Below are positions 1 to 10,585 of a DNA stretch of 64,000 bases, in pieces. A program made the position numbers and the translations under genes. This DNA is from Adineta ricciae. Its lineage: Eukaryota > Rotifera > Eurotatoria > Adinetida > Adinetidae. Below the pieces are notes generated by a model, which saw nothing but the letters and a program-made list of their open reading frames with translations, did no database searches and was not told the DNA's origin. Every line of letters starts with the position of its first letter. Position 1 is the stretch's first letter. The stretch spans positions 1 to 64,000 of the forward strand of contig CAJNOJ010000177.1 in assembly GCA_905250025.1 (NCBI GenBank), in the 5' to 3' direction.

Positions 1-798
1 ATACCATTGATGATTAAAATGAGACCAAAGCGCGTCGATACTCGTTTGAACGCACATGCAAAGTACTCGATTTTCACGTCAACTTGAACTTTGTATTTTT
101 GTCTTCGATCGAGATTTGCATAAAATGTGCATAGCTTAAATGTCTATTTTGATAGATCGATGATGAGAGAAGGAGCAGAAAATGGGATGGCACCGACGCC
201 AATCGATCGATCAAATTAGTCTCGCATTCTTGTCGATGTGTGCATGTCTGTTTTTCTTGGATGTTCTTTCTCTCCTTGTGCAGATCGATGAATGCGCAGC
301 TGCCCGTCAAATTAGTTCGATCGATATCATTTGAAAGTTCCTAGGAGGGAAATAAAGAAGGCGTGTTATGGCTAGTAGCAATCATATTGTTCATCCAAGC
401 TAAAGAAATCAATTTATTTCTATCACACTGTTTTCTCCTTGTTCAGTGAGAGGAAAGTTTGGGTTTATCTTGTTTTTCGAAATGTTCTATGTAAATACAT
501 AGTGTCGAATTATTCGATCATCAATCATTTGTAAAAATCTGATTCATCGATAATATTTTCTATTTTTTTTTACGCGAACAGATCAAGTTGAATTCTGATT
601 CGATGAGTGGTGCATAGGAGATAATAGCGACCCAAGGGGAAGAGTAGGTATAAAAGTAATAAATTCTAACAAATGAGTAACGTCTGTTGGTATTTACAGA
701 GTGATTCTCTCTTGCGGATTGGTTGTAATATAAAATGATTTCGTTAAAACTACTATATCAGTTGTCATTTATTTTCGTGAGATTTCTACTGAAAAACG
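1..798. other. gene-free stretch upstream of the first gene
   Basis: No coding exon could be supported on either strand. The only ORF of note (about 74-310, minus) has no recognisable domain and no splice partners. The stretch is AT-rich with several ATCGAT-like words. It probably holds the promoter of the gene starting near 799 and perhaps the end of a gene lying outside the window. Confidence 0.4.
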
Positions 799-2185
799 AT
801 GGGTGCCAGACAATCTCGTAAGTTTCAAGCAGAGAGAAAAACAATAGAAATGATTATTCCGCATCAGGTATAGAATCGCAATGACTCGCTTAACATGCAT
901 ATCTGCTGGAAAGAAAATTCAATTATTGCTTGCTAATTAAATGCTTCATTCATATCAATCTCTTTCTTCTTGTTTGCTTTTCTCATGTTCATGGTTCATG
1001 AAGGATTTATTCGTTGTTCTTTTTCTTTCCTATCTAGAATACGCCAACCACATCAGGTAAAATGAGTTTGGTCAATTTGAAAGATTTGGTCGAATCAGCG
1101 GCACATAAATGGTACAAAGAAAATGAAAAAGATTCAACCAAAGCCAAATGGGGAAGAACATATAATTGGAAAGAACTTGTTAAAGAAATCGACTGGAGAT
1201 CATTAAAGTTCGTTGATCAAAATTGTCATCTATCGTGCTAATTTCTCTTTTTTCCCTATAGAGTGCGTCATGGTTCTGTGGTCTATACGGATTATGATAT
1301 GCCCGGTGCGCCGAAGAATCATATATTATTCCGTTCAACATTTCTGAATGATACAAATCGAGAACAAGAATACAATCTGCGCGCGGAACGACGAACTGTA
1401 TCGACCTGTTCATTTTCGATATTTGAAGGTTATACCACCGAACAGTGTGCATCGTTGGAGCTTGAAGTTCCGTTACCAAAATGTGTTATCGAAGCAAGCA
1501 CTGGTTTTCGTCGAGAATACGTCTTAGAACAATCTCGTGATAAACAAGTGGAAGAAGAATTAACCTGGTCGGTGGAATCAAATATTCGGGTAAGAAATTC
1601 ATAAAAAGATTGAAGACATTACGTAGGATTATCAAATGAATCATTAGTTTGACTATTTTCTCTTCGGACATATAAATACTCGATTATTCGTCAGAACTTC
1701 TTTCGCATTCTTTCTCTCGCCTTGAAGTGATTGAATGAGTAATATAAATAAACGATTCACTTTTCTTTCTGATCAAATAGATTCCTGGCATGTCTGAAAC
1801 AACTGCAGAATTAGTTGTGCAAGAAGATGAATATCGTGGTTCGTTCGAAATCAAATCTTATTTCTACGGTGAAATACGCGTTAAATTATACAAAGATTCA
1901 CAAGAAATCGTCAGCTTGGATTTTGGTGATTTAGAAGATTTATTCCCACGAGACAAAGGTTTTCGCAAGGATAGTAATGGAATTTATCGTATAACTCGCG
2001 GAGAATGCAAAGCCCGTTTTGGTGTTTCACAAAAAGTTGAATTACATGCCAAGCCATTACCAACTCCGGAAACATTTCCTCGGCCGATTCTACAACACGA
2101 TACACGTAAGAATAGTCTGAAAGATCTCCCAGCACCATCTGCACCAGTTACGGTTCTCCGTGAACTAGTTGCAACAGCAAATTGA
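799..2185 (+). CDS. beta-rich protein with aerolysin/ETX-MTX2-like features
   Basis: Four exons (799-817, 1057-1207, 1262-1589, 1781-2185) splice in frame to 300 residues. The protein starts MGARQS, a possible N-myristoylation signal, with a short helical segment after it. From about residue 75 it is dominated by alternating beta-strand sequence, with a Ser/Thr-rich strand, a Trp-containing strand and a following IPG turn. That layout is typical of the aerolysin-like (ETX/MTX2, natterin-type) pore-forming fold. There is no secretion signal. The family call rests on pattern only: no catalytic or invariant residue confirms it, and another beta-sandwich family is possible. Exon 1 is only 19 nt, so the true start could instead be the ATG at 1062. 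Confidence 0.45.
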
Positions 2186-2545
2186 TAAAGAGACGTTAAA
2201 GACCCATATCTGTTTTGTATATAGCATATAAGCGTTTCGCATCTTGATTTCTGTGCGTGTGTGTTTGTCAATCATTTTTCTGAGAAAAACAAATGTTCGC
2301 TTTTTATTATTATAAATTTGACATAACAAATACAACATACAAAAGAAAACGAGTTTAAAGAAGATTAAAAACTTCTACATATGTATAAGTATAATGTAAG
2401 AAAGAAAAAGACAAAGATACCATTTCATATACACACACATACACACGTGATAAAATGCTGGAGAAATTTTCTTTTACCAAGATTGAGATTTATGGACAAA
2501 CCAGAGAACATACTCATCTTTGTACTAGAATAGAAGATGTTAAGA
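2186..2545. other. convergent intergenic region
   Basis: The 3' ends of the plus-strand gene (stop 2185) and the minus-strand gene (stop 2546) face each other here. The stretch is A/T-rich, with a short (CA)n-like tract near 2431-2447. No ORF or RNA gene was recognised. Confidence 0.5.
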
Positions 2546-3040
2546 TTAGAATGATTTTAATATAAAATTTACTTTTAAATAACTTTTGTTGTATTCGATG
2601 GGTCCATGGAGAGGTTCTCGAGTTGAGAATTGATATTTTGTTTCATTCGATTTTCCACGATTGAGAATGAATTCAAATTTCAGATTACTAAAAAGAGCAC
2701 GAATCAGTTTCTGTCTAAGCGAAAACAAAACAGAAGATTCAACATACTTTCCATGATAGGTAGCTTCTGTTGTGATTCCATTCTTTGCTTCACGTGTGAA
2801 TTTACGCCAGTTAATACCGGTTTTCATAGTTGGAATTTTTATTGTGATTCTGACAAAATCTTTCGAAAAGTCTTGATTAATACCTAAATAGAAACATCAT
2901 ATTATGAGATAAACTAATTGCGTAGAGCAAAACTTACTAGCATTGACTCGTTTGACTTCTTCGAATGATCCATTCTCTTCTTTTTGTTCAGCAGCTGGTT
3001 CCGAAGAATAAACATTAAATACTTTCGCAAAATCTGTCAT
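2546..3040 (-). CDS. small hypothetical protein, 126 aa
   Basis: Three exons on the minus strand (3040-2938, 2883-2748, 2687-2546) give 381 coding bases in perfect phase. GTAAGT-like donors and TTTAG acceptors bound introns of 54 and 60 bp. The product has an acidic N-terminal region (about residues 12-30) followed by a compact mixed domain rich in basic and aromatic residues. No family is recognised, and no signal peptide or membrane segment is visible. The correct phases over three exons and the normal intron size argue that it is a real gene. It is convergent with the preceding gene. Confidence 0.6.
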
Positions 3041-4534
3041 GTCTCTGTGTTCTTTTGAGCAAAATCTGAATAATAAAACAAAAAGAAGTTCTCTTTTTTT
3101 CGTCTCGCCGATGATGGCTGACCGGTATACAATCGATCATTCTCGTTTCGTCCAATTAAAATAGCGAGTCGCTCATAGATGGAAAGAAAGATGACTAAAC
3201 CTTGTATGAACACGTCTAGCCTTCGTTCTCCGATTAGTAATCGGGTTATATGACCTCAAACTCGGTGTATGCCTGTTGCCTAGCTTAGAGAAAGGATTTA
3301 TGATTATGAATGTCTCTGAAAAAAAACAATAACTGATATAAGGACTGGAATGAGTAATACAGAGAGACATAGGGCGTATGATTGATACATATTGACAGAT
3401 CCAAACAGATATTCCATGGAGGTAATTGAACGGTGAGTCATTGAGTTCAATGAAAAAATCGGTTCAATCTATGAAATAACATAACGAATTTTATAGTGAA
3501 TTTTATTAAAATTCTAGTCAAGTGTCAAATTTCATGTTTACCTGTAAATCAAAATATCAATGCATCTGTGAGTTTATTGCGAAAAAAGCGAAAATTCAAC
3601 GGAAAATATTTAAATAATCATCTACTATTCAAATTCTGATATATTTCATAACACATGACAAACTGTTCATTCCAGTGCCATTCAGTGACATCTGTGTCGA
3701 ATTAGGATGTGCATTACTTGTATGTATGTCACTCATAAAACAAAGAATAAATGTTGAAATCAGAATTGAATGAATGATGATTTCAATTGTTGGGGATGAT
3801 AAGTACTTTTGAAGTGTTGATTCAAAGAGCAAATGTAAACATAACCTTTATGTTTCTGATAATTTGTTAAGCAGATTTCGCATATGAGGGATGATTTTAT
3901 TGATGGCAAGAACTTTTCTTATATCGCAATGATTTATTCTTCAAATCTGTTCTGTGCTTTATCAACTGCTACGAAATGCACATTTGAAATACTTCTTGTC
4001 CAAAATTTTCAATAGTTTTGGAATATTTCTTGATCATTTTGTAAATAAATCGAAAATATTCCGACTCTCTTGTGAGAGTAATGAAGTGGAATCCCTGATG
4101 GTAGTTTGTGTCAATATGTAGACTTATTCATCATGAAAGAAAATGAATAACATATTCTCATAAATTGTAATTCGATGAATCAGTAGTCTAGATTTTCGAG
4201 TTTACTCTAACACTGATGAATTCAGTGTCAGTGCTCGGTTAAATATAACATTTGTAGTTGTGGAAAGTAGGAGTCTATCATTCGGACAAAAACCAACAGA
4301 GGGCGCTAGATGACATTAGAGATGTTAAATTAAAGTTTAAAAAATTTCTATTGTAATAATTTTCTAATTAAATAAATGATTGAAATGTTCATTTTTGCGT
4401 ACTTAATTTGAATAAATTTTCTCATTAGAATTACATTAGAAATCTAGTAGAGTCACACTTTTACCTTTTACATTATCCAACTATTTGTTGTTTTGCCTCT
4501 GTATACTCTGGAAAACGAAAGGTTTGAATAAACT
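3041..4534. other. 1.5-kb divergent intergenic region
   Basis: This lies between the start of the minus-strand small gene and the acid phosphatase start, so it should contain both promoters. Two minus-strand ORFs (3173-3370, 3629-3832) are short, lack domains and lack splice context. A GAGGGCGCTAGATG word occurs near 4300; a related word, AGCGCCATCTA, appears near 58178 in another intergenic stretch. Confidence 0.4.
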
Positions 4535-6462
4535 ATGGCTCATCTGAGTGGTATCCTTTTATTACTCTTTTTAACGGCCGTTGCATCTAAGTCAATATCT
4601 TACGATGATCCAGTATTTGGTCAACCTGAACAAATCCATATATCTTATGGCCGTATGTTGAAATTGTTATGTTGTTCGAAGGATTTTTGTTATATTTTCT
4701 TATCATCTTTAGTTGACCCATCGCTTATGGTGGTGACATGGATAACAATGAACCCGGTTAATGATTCTATTGTTGAATATGGCGAAAATGGAGTGCTAAA
4801 TCAACGAGCGACTGGTAACGTCAGTATATTTCAAGATAGCGGAACAGAAAAACGACGTGAATATGTTCACCGTGTTGTTTTACGAAATCTTAAACCTGGC
4901 CATCGATACTGTATGGACAGAGAACGTTCCCCTACAAACCATTCGATTATTTTGCTTTAGCCTATCACTGTGGTAGCGATGTGTATGGTTGGTCACCTCT
5001 TTTCTGGTTTGCAGCAATGCGCAACGATTCTGGTTTTGTTGTACGGGCAGCTGTTTATGGCGACATGGGCAAAGACATTGCTTATTCGATGCCACGACTT
5101 CAAGAAGAAACGCAATTAGGCCATTTCGATCTTATCCTACATGTTGGTATGTTTCTTTAAACGAGTCTATCAACACAATTTCATTGTCTGTTCGTAGGTG
5201 ATATGGCTTATGACATGAATTCGGACAATGCTCGTTTTGGTGATGAGTATATGAATGCTATTGAATCAATTGCCGGTTACATACCATACATGACTTGTCC
5301 AGGAAATCATGAAAATGCCTAGTAAGAACAAGTCAGTTTTGGTTACGTGGACATGTACAGTGTTTTGTTTATCATCTAGTAATTTTTCACAATACACGGC
5401 CAAATTCAGTATGCCTTCATCGATGAATACATTTGGTGGGGATGCAAACCATTTTTATAGGTAAGTTTGATGAGTTATAACTTAAAAAGGAAGAAACAAG
5501 TTCTTGCTTTTTATAAATTAGTTTCAATGTTGGTTCCGCACATATCATCGGCTTCTCAACAGAATTCTACTACTTTACTGAATATGGCTTTGATCAAATT
5601 ATTAATCAATATCAATGGCTGGAACAAGATTTACGAGTATGATCAATAAACGCTTTGTTATTATTATTATTGTCTGTATGTTTTCCTGTTTAGAAAGCGA
5701 ATCAGCCCGCAAACCGTGCTCGTTATCCGTGGATCATCACAATGGGACATAAGCCAATGTATTGTAGTAATAGTGATGATAATGATTGTTTAACTACCGA
5801 AGGTTATAGTTATGTAAGAAAACTCTCTATTTATATGATTTAGGTCATTCGTGTCATATTCGATATATAGGTACGTAATGGTCTCCCATTTGTTGAAGCA
5901 TATGGTCTTGAGAAACTATTTGCACAATATGGTGTTGATCTGGAATTTTGGGCTCATGAGCATAGCTATGAGCGCTTATGGCCTGTTTATAATTCGACCG
6001 TATGTTCCGATTGAGATTCAGAGAGAGATTTGAGTTTCGTTTCGCCAGATTTTTGAGAATTATGTCGAACATATTTCTATAGGTTCATAATGGCACAAAA
6101 GGTGCTTATATTGATCCTGATGCGCCCGTCCATATAGTAACAGGATCAGCGGTAAGTCAAGGTTAGTTCGTCATGAGATGTGCCAGCGAGTCATGTGTAG
6201 GGTTGTCCTGAACGTCATGATCCATTTGGTATTCCCCGCTCATGGACAGCATATCGAAATAATGATTATGGGTATTCACGAATGAATATTTATAATGCAT
6301 CTCATCTCTACTTAGAACAAGTATCGGATGATAAGGTCGGTTACTTTATTTCCGTCATCGAGTGAACCTGGAACGATTCGATATTTCTTTCAGGGTGGAA
6401 AAGTAGTTGATAGCATGTGGTTAATCAAATCTAAACACGGTCCATACTCCTATTTTGAATAA
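4535..6462 (+). CDS. ACP7: purple acid phosphatase, type 7
   Basis: Eleven exons (4535-4652, 4713-4910, 4961-5146, 5198-5321, 5380-5460, 5522-5636, 5694-5813, 5871-5999, 6083-6151, 6201-6335, 6394-6462) encode 447 residues. A signal peptide covers about residues 1-20. An N-terminal fibronectin-like domain is followed by a metallophosphatase domain with the five metal-ligand blocks in order: GDMG (about 139), GDMAYD (about 168), GNHE (about 205), MGHKPMY (about 285) and HEHSYER (about 340). The conserved GSAGCPE block follows before the C-terminus. The enzyme hydrolyses phosphate monoesters at a mixed Fe/Zn centre in the secretory or lysosomal route. Length and motif order match animal ACP7. 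All metal ligands appear intact. Confidence 0.92.
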
Positions 6463-6682
6463 CTTCGACATTGCTTTATTTTCTCCTAAATAATCGCTTC
6501 GTCTTGTAATTATTTTCGTAATGATGTGCAATGCATCGAACTCGGTGCTCCATATATTTATCTATATCTGTGATTTTTATCTATTTATAATCTACACGAA
6601 ATATACATCTTTTCGATAATTCTTTCAGATTTTGCTCTCTAATATTCTCTCTACCATCACCGGAGAAATCAACTTCTAAAGG

Positions 6683-7220
6683 ATGACTAAAAAACGCCGT
6701 AATAATGGTCGAAGCAAACACGGACGTGGTCGTGTTACCAACGTCAACTGTACCAACTGTCGTCGTTTAGTACCAAAGGACAAGGCTATCAAAAAATTAA
6801 TTATTCGAAACATCGTCGAACAGGCTGCTGTTAAGGATTTAAGTGAAGCTAGCGTTTATGCAAAATATGTTTTACCAAAACTTTATAATAAATTACATTA
6901 TTGTATTTCATGCGCTATTCACAGCAAGGTTGTACGCAATCGTTCAAGAGAAGCACGTCGTATTCGTCAACCACTTTTGTAAGTTAACGAGAGAATGCAA
7001 ATGAATTCTTATTAGTAATATTATATTTAGGCGTCCTCAACAAGCTCGTCAACCAGGTACAACTGGTGGCACTGCTGGCCAAGGTAATACAGGTGCTGGT
7101 CAACGCGGCGGCAACAAACAAGCTCCGCAACCAGTTAATATGCCTGTTTCTAAAAGTATGTTTTTGTTCTTAAATGGCAAACATATTTGTAATGCGTGTT
7201 TTATACTTTTTCTAGCATAA
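6683..7220 (+). CDS. RPS26: 40S ribosomal protein eS26
   Basis: Three exons (6683-6978, 7031-7155, 7216-7220) give 141 residues. The product begins with the basic RNA-binding N-terminus ([14 protein letters not shown]). It carries the four zinc cysteines as CTNC (about 24-27) and CISC (about 74-77), then a basic segment. eS26 sits at the mRNA exit channel of the small subunit. The C-terminus is a Gly/Gln/Thr-rich tail that makes the protein longer than the usual 115 or so residues. The last exon contributes only two coding bases plus the stop codon. Confidence 0.95.
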
Positions 7221-7511
7221 ACATTCGGCATCAGCTCGACGGCTTATCATTAACAAATGTGAACGATCTTTGTTTGGTTTCGATCACTAGCATTGCCGTT
7301 GTTGTTTTTTGTTTGGATGAAATAAAAACAAAATCATATATAATAACGAATTTGTTATTGAATAAAACATTCAAATCACAGATTTCTTCAAGAAAATGTG
7401 CGAGATAATCCAGTCCCTAAAACTAAGATGGGCTTTGTACTTGACATCGATTCTATTTTAGACATTTATTCGAGTTTCTAACCGAGTTTTTTATTTGATT
7501 TCGTTGGGTTA

Positions 7512-8138
7512 ATGAGTAATGAGGAACATCATCATCAGCGTCGACGACATCTTCTTCTCGGCGTAACGGGAAGTGTAGCAGCGATTAAAATACAAGAACT
7601 TGTACAGAATTTTCATTCGAATAATATCGACACAATTGTTATTCCAACTGAAGTTGCCAAACACTTCCTTGGCCTCGAGGATTCTTGGTGTTCTCATGGA
7701 TCTGTGAATGAAATCAAAAGTCCTTGCTATTTCGAAGATAAAGATGAATGGTCTACATGGAAAACTCGTGGTGATCCTGTTTTACATATTGTACTTCGCG
7801 ATTGGGCTGATGTTCTTCTCATTGCACCATTAGATGCGAACACATTAGCTAAGATATCAGTTGGAATTTGTGACAATCTCTTAACCAATGTCGTTCGTGC
7901 TTGGGATTTAAAGAACGGAAAACCATTGATCGTTGCTCCTGCTATGAATACGGCTATGTACGAACATCCGTTAACACGACAGCAGCTAGATTTAATCACG
8001 AAAACATTTGGATACATAGAAATTCCTTCTATTGAAAAAACATTAATGTGCGGACAAACTGGTATTGGAGCGATGGCATCGGTAGAAAGTATTGTGACAG
8101 AAACATTAAAGATCTTTCAAAGGGTGTCAAGCAATTAA
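7512..8138 (+). CDS. PPCDC: phosphopantothenoylcysteine decarboxylase
   Basis: A single intronless exon of 208 residues. The flavoprotein fold is clear: an N-terminal GVTGSVAAIK FMN loop, the catalytic His at about residue 92 (DPVLHIVL), LIAPLDANTLAK, the substrate-binding PAMNTAMYEHP block (Asn at about 146), and the CGQTGIGAMA flap with its catalytic Cys at about 180. The enzyme decarboxylates 4'-phosphopantothenoylcysteine to 4'-phosphopantetheine in CoA synthesis, using FMN, in the cytosol. All catalytic residues are present. The sequence is of animal type rather than bacterial Dfp, so lack of introns points to intron loss or retroposition rather than transfer. A dephospho-CoA kinase gene lies at 62042-62752. 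Confidence 0.93.
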   Translation: MSNEEHHHQRRRHLLLGVTGSVAAIKIQELVQNFHSNNIDTIVIPTEVAKHFLGLEDSWCSHGSVNEIKSPCYFEDKDEWSTWKTRGDPVLHIVLRDWADVLLIAPLDANTLAKISVGICDNLLTNVVRAWDLKNGKPLIVAPAMNTAMYEHPLTRQQLDLITKTFGYIEIPSIEKTLMCGQTGIGAMASVESIVTETLKIFQRVSSN

Positions 8139-8433
8139 TATGAATAAAAGGTTTTAATCAGTTTGTGCTTTTCTTGAATAAAATAACTGATGGAGATTTT
8201 GCATAATCAAACATGAAAATCGAATTGCACAAAAGAAAAACATAAACGTTCTGCGTTGACATTTGTTTACGAAAGAAACGAAGAAAGCTGTTCGTTTGCT
8301 TGCCTCTTGATTGACGCTAAAGGAACCGCACCCTTCTCTTTCTCAAGTAAATGAACACGTGAGTAACTGAAGTTTCAAACACGATCCACACAACTTTACC
8401 ATTGTCAATCAAAACTCTCGTCTCTTGTCATCT

Positions 8434-9549
8434 ATGTGGCTACTTCGTAGATATGGCTCTGTGAATTTCTATTTCATCGCATTAATTATTCTATCAATCA
8501 TTGCTATATACATCACATTCGATGGAAGTCAGTTTAGGGAAAGTTTACCATCGAAAATTCTTGACATCGCAGCAACTTTTGATAATACTCCGGTTGAATA
8601 TTTTCATGTCGATATCGATTTAACATCGAGTCAAGCGATATGTCAATCAGACGATATTTTACTTGTTTATATCTTATCTACAAGAAGTAATTTCCGGCGA
8701 CGCGAAATCATTCGTTCGACATGGGGTTCAAAACAGAATGGAACTTGCTTTGTATTCGTTATTGGTGAAATCTCGGGCACCGAAGGCAATGCTGCTGAAA
8801 TTCAGATGAAAGTTAAAGACGAACGACAACAATTCAATGATATTATCGAAATTAATCACATTGAAACGTATGCAAACGTTGTTTACAAAGAAGTTGGTGC
8901 TTTGCAATGGTCATATCAATTCTATCCAAATATCTCCTATTTATTTAAAACAGATGACGACTTGATTGTAGATACATTATTATTATCGTATATGACGAAG
9001 ATACTTGTGACTAACAGTAAAAAGACAGATTCGTACATCTTGAAATATGATCCTTTACTCGTTGCGAATCTGTTGTCATCCGATCGAACAACATTTTTTC
9101 GTGGAGCATGGGCTATCGATTTTCAATTAACAGGTCGTGGAAACGGAAAGTTCGGTGTTAGTGAGACTATTTGGCCACACCGATTTCTTCCGCCTTACTG
9201 CTCAGGTTTTGGTTGGTATATGTCCAACCATGTTCGGAACAAACTTGTTTATGCAGCCAATACGTATCCACTGCATAAAGTTGTATGGATTGGTGATGTG
9301 TTTGCATCGGGATTTTTGGCTAAAGTAGCGAAAGTTAGATGTATTCCTATCCCATTGGCATATGATCAATCGCACTTCGGTAACTGTTCGTGTTTGATGG
9401 CTAGTAATCCTGTTTTAACTGTATGTTCGACAACATTTCATTCTGGTCTTGGTAAAACGCTCGAGCAAAAATTCGATGAATATAGAAAAGCATGGAAAAT
9501 CATTCAATTACGTCATAATGTAACCGCAATGGTTACGATCGATTGCTAA
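8434..9549 (+). CDS. beta-1,3-galactosyltransferase-like enzyme, family GT31
   Basis: An intronless gene of 371 residues. It has the layout of a type II Golgi protein: a short cytoplasmic tail, one membrane anchor at about residues 11-30, then a luminal catalytic domain. GT31 hallmarks are the RRREIIRSTWG block, a DxD-type metal site FKTDDDLIV (DDD at 174-176) and a C-terminal cysteine-rich part. It should transfer Gal or GlcNAc in a beta-1,3 linkage from a UDP-sugar to a glycan. The exact donor and acceptor cannot be read from sequence. The start chosen is the first ATG; an upstream in-frame TTG at 8425 is unlikely to be used. Confidence 0.85.
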   Translation: MWLLRRYGSVNFYFIALIILSIIAIYITFDGSQFRESLPSKILDIAATFDNTPVEYFHVDIDLTSSQAICQSDDILLVYILSTRSNFRRREIIRSTWGSKQNGTCFVFVIGEISGTEGNAAEIQMKVKDERQQFNDIIEINHIETYANVVYKEVGALQWSYQFYPNISYLFKTDDDLIVDTLLLSYMTKILVTNSKKTDSYILKYDPLLVANLLSSDRTTFFRGAWAIDFQLTGRGNGKFGVSETIWPHRFLPPYCSGFGWYMSNHVRNKLVYAANTYPLHKVVWIGDVFASGFLAKVAKVRCIPIPLAYDQSHFGNCSCLMASNPVLTVCSTTFHSGLGKTLEQKFDEYRKAWKIIQLRHNVTAMVTIDC

Positions 9550-10585
9550 AACATTCCAAGTCGTTGATATTTACTTCCAGAAGATCAATTTGTAATGTTT
9601 TTTTCTTGTTAAAATGCAAATAGACTTTAATAAACCTCAAAGCGTTCAATATAGTTGCACGACACTTAAGACAGAACTTTTGTGTAACGATAAGATCGAC
9701 ATCGAATATTTTAACTTGCCGTGGCGAGTCCAAACTTCGAGTACATTCGCTCCATAAAGAGTGTATACAAAACGATTTACCTGTATCACAAAATAATGCA
9801 ACAAGTATGCCCAATTTCTGTTTTCGTTCGTCTATCACAAGCAAAAAAAGCGAACGTAAACTTTTTTTCGATCCATTCAGCAATTAGGGAATATAAATGC
9901 CCATGTTGAGAAATCGAATTCGATCAAAGTTTATATTTACAAACAGCGATTCCATCTTAGGGCATTTCGCGTGTTTTTCTCTTTGCAAATAAACACGTTA
10001 GTTAACAAATATGTTTTGTTTACATCGAAATGAAAATTGAAGGTTATTTCTATTTATTGCACCGAATTCTGTTAGATTAATAGAATCATCGTGACTAGCG
10101 CATCGAAACGCTGTATATATATATAGCTTTACTAAACACTGTAATTCGACTGTGATTTGAGAGAGTAAAAATAGCTGATCACCCTTTGATTATAGTGGGA
10201 GAAAAGAATAAAAAATTGAAAATGTATGTGACCTTTTTATATGCTTAGCATCATGTGCGCTCTCGTAAATTGTTGATATTCGGTTGCCCTCTTTCAGATA
10301 AGATATATAAATGTATCATTACATCCTAGCCCGATGTTTTTTGCTTGAAAAAGGGAGAGAGAGAAAGAAAGAAAGTAAGACTGTCATGTTTATTTGCCCT
10401 TGAAATAAACTCTTTTTATACACTCGAATTTTTTTTATGGAGTTTTGTCGTGTAGAGTCATCGCATGTATTCGTGTAGATTTCAGTCGAGACCCTATTGA
10501 GTAATAAAACATTTCCTTCAGTCTGTGCGGCAATATCCAATAGTAATAAAAATCTTTGAAAATTGTTTTTTTCAGATATTAATTA
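9550..10585. other. 1-kb intergenic region before ATP7
   Basis: No supportable gene is present. ORFs at 9533-9883 (minus) and 9721-9909 (plus) look like chance ORFs. The region contains an AT-rich TATATATATATA run near 10115 and a short GA-rich tract near 10350. One 7-base match to the metal-response core TGCRCNC lies at 10256-10262. A pyrimidine-rich acceptor ending at 10575 sits 10 bases before the ATP7 start. Confidence 0.4.

Noticed and set aside
7512..9549. Horizontal gene transfer for the intronless PPCDC and GT31 genes
   Set aside because: Both read as animal-type proteins with their animal-specific features. Composition does not differ visibly from neighbours.
10256..10262. Metal-response element core (TGCRCNC) upstream of ATP7
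   Set aside because: A single 7-base degenerate match about 330 bp upstream is expected by chance. None was seen in the 508-bp ATP7-CTR1 spacer.
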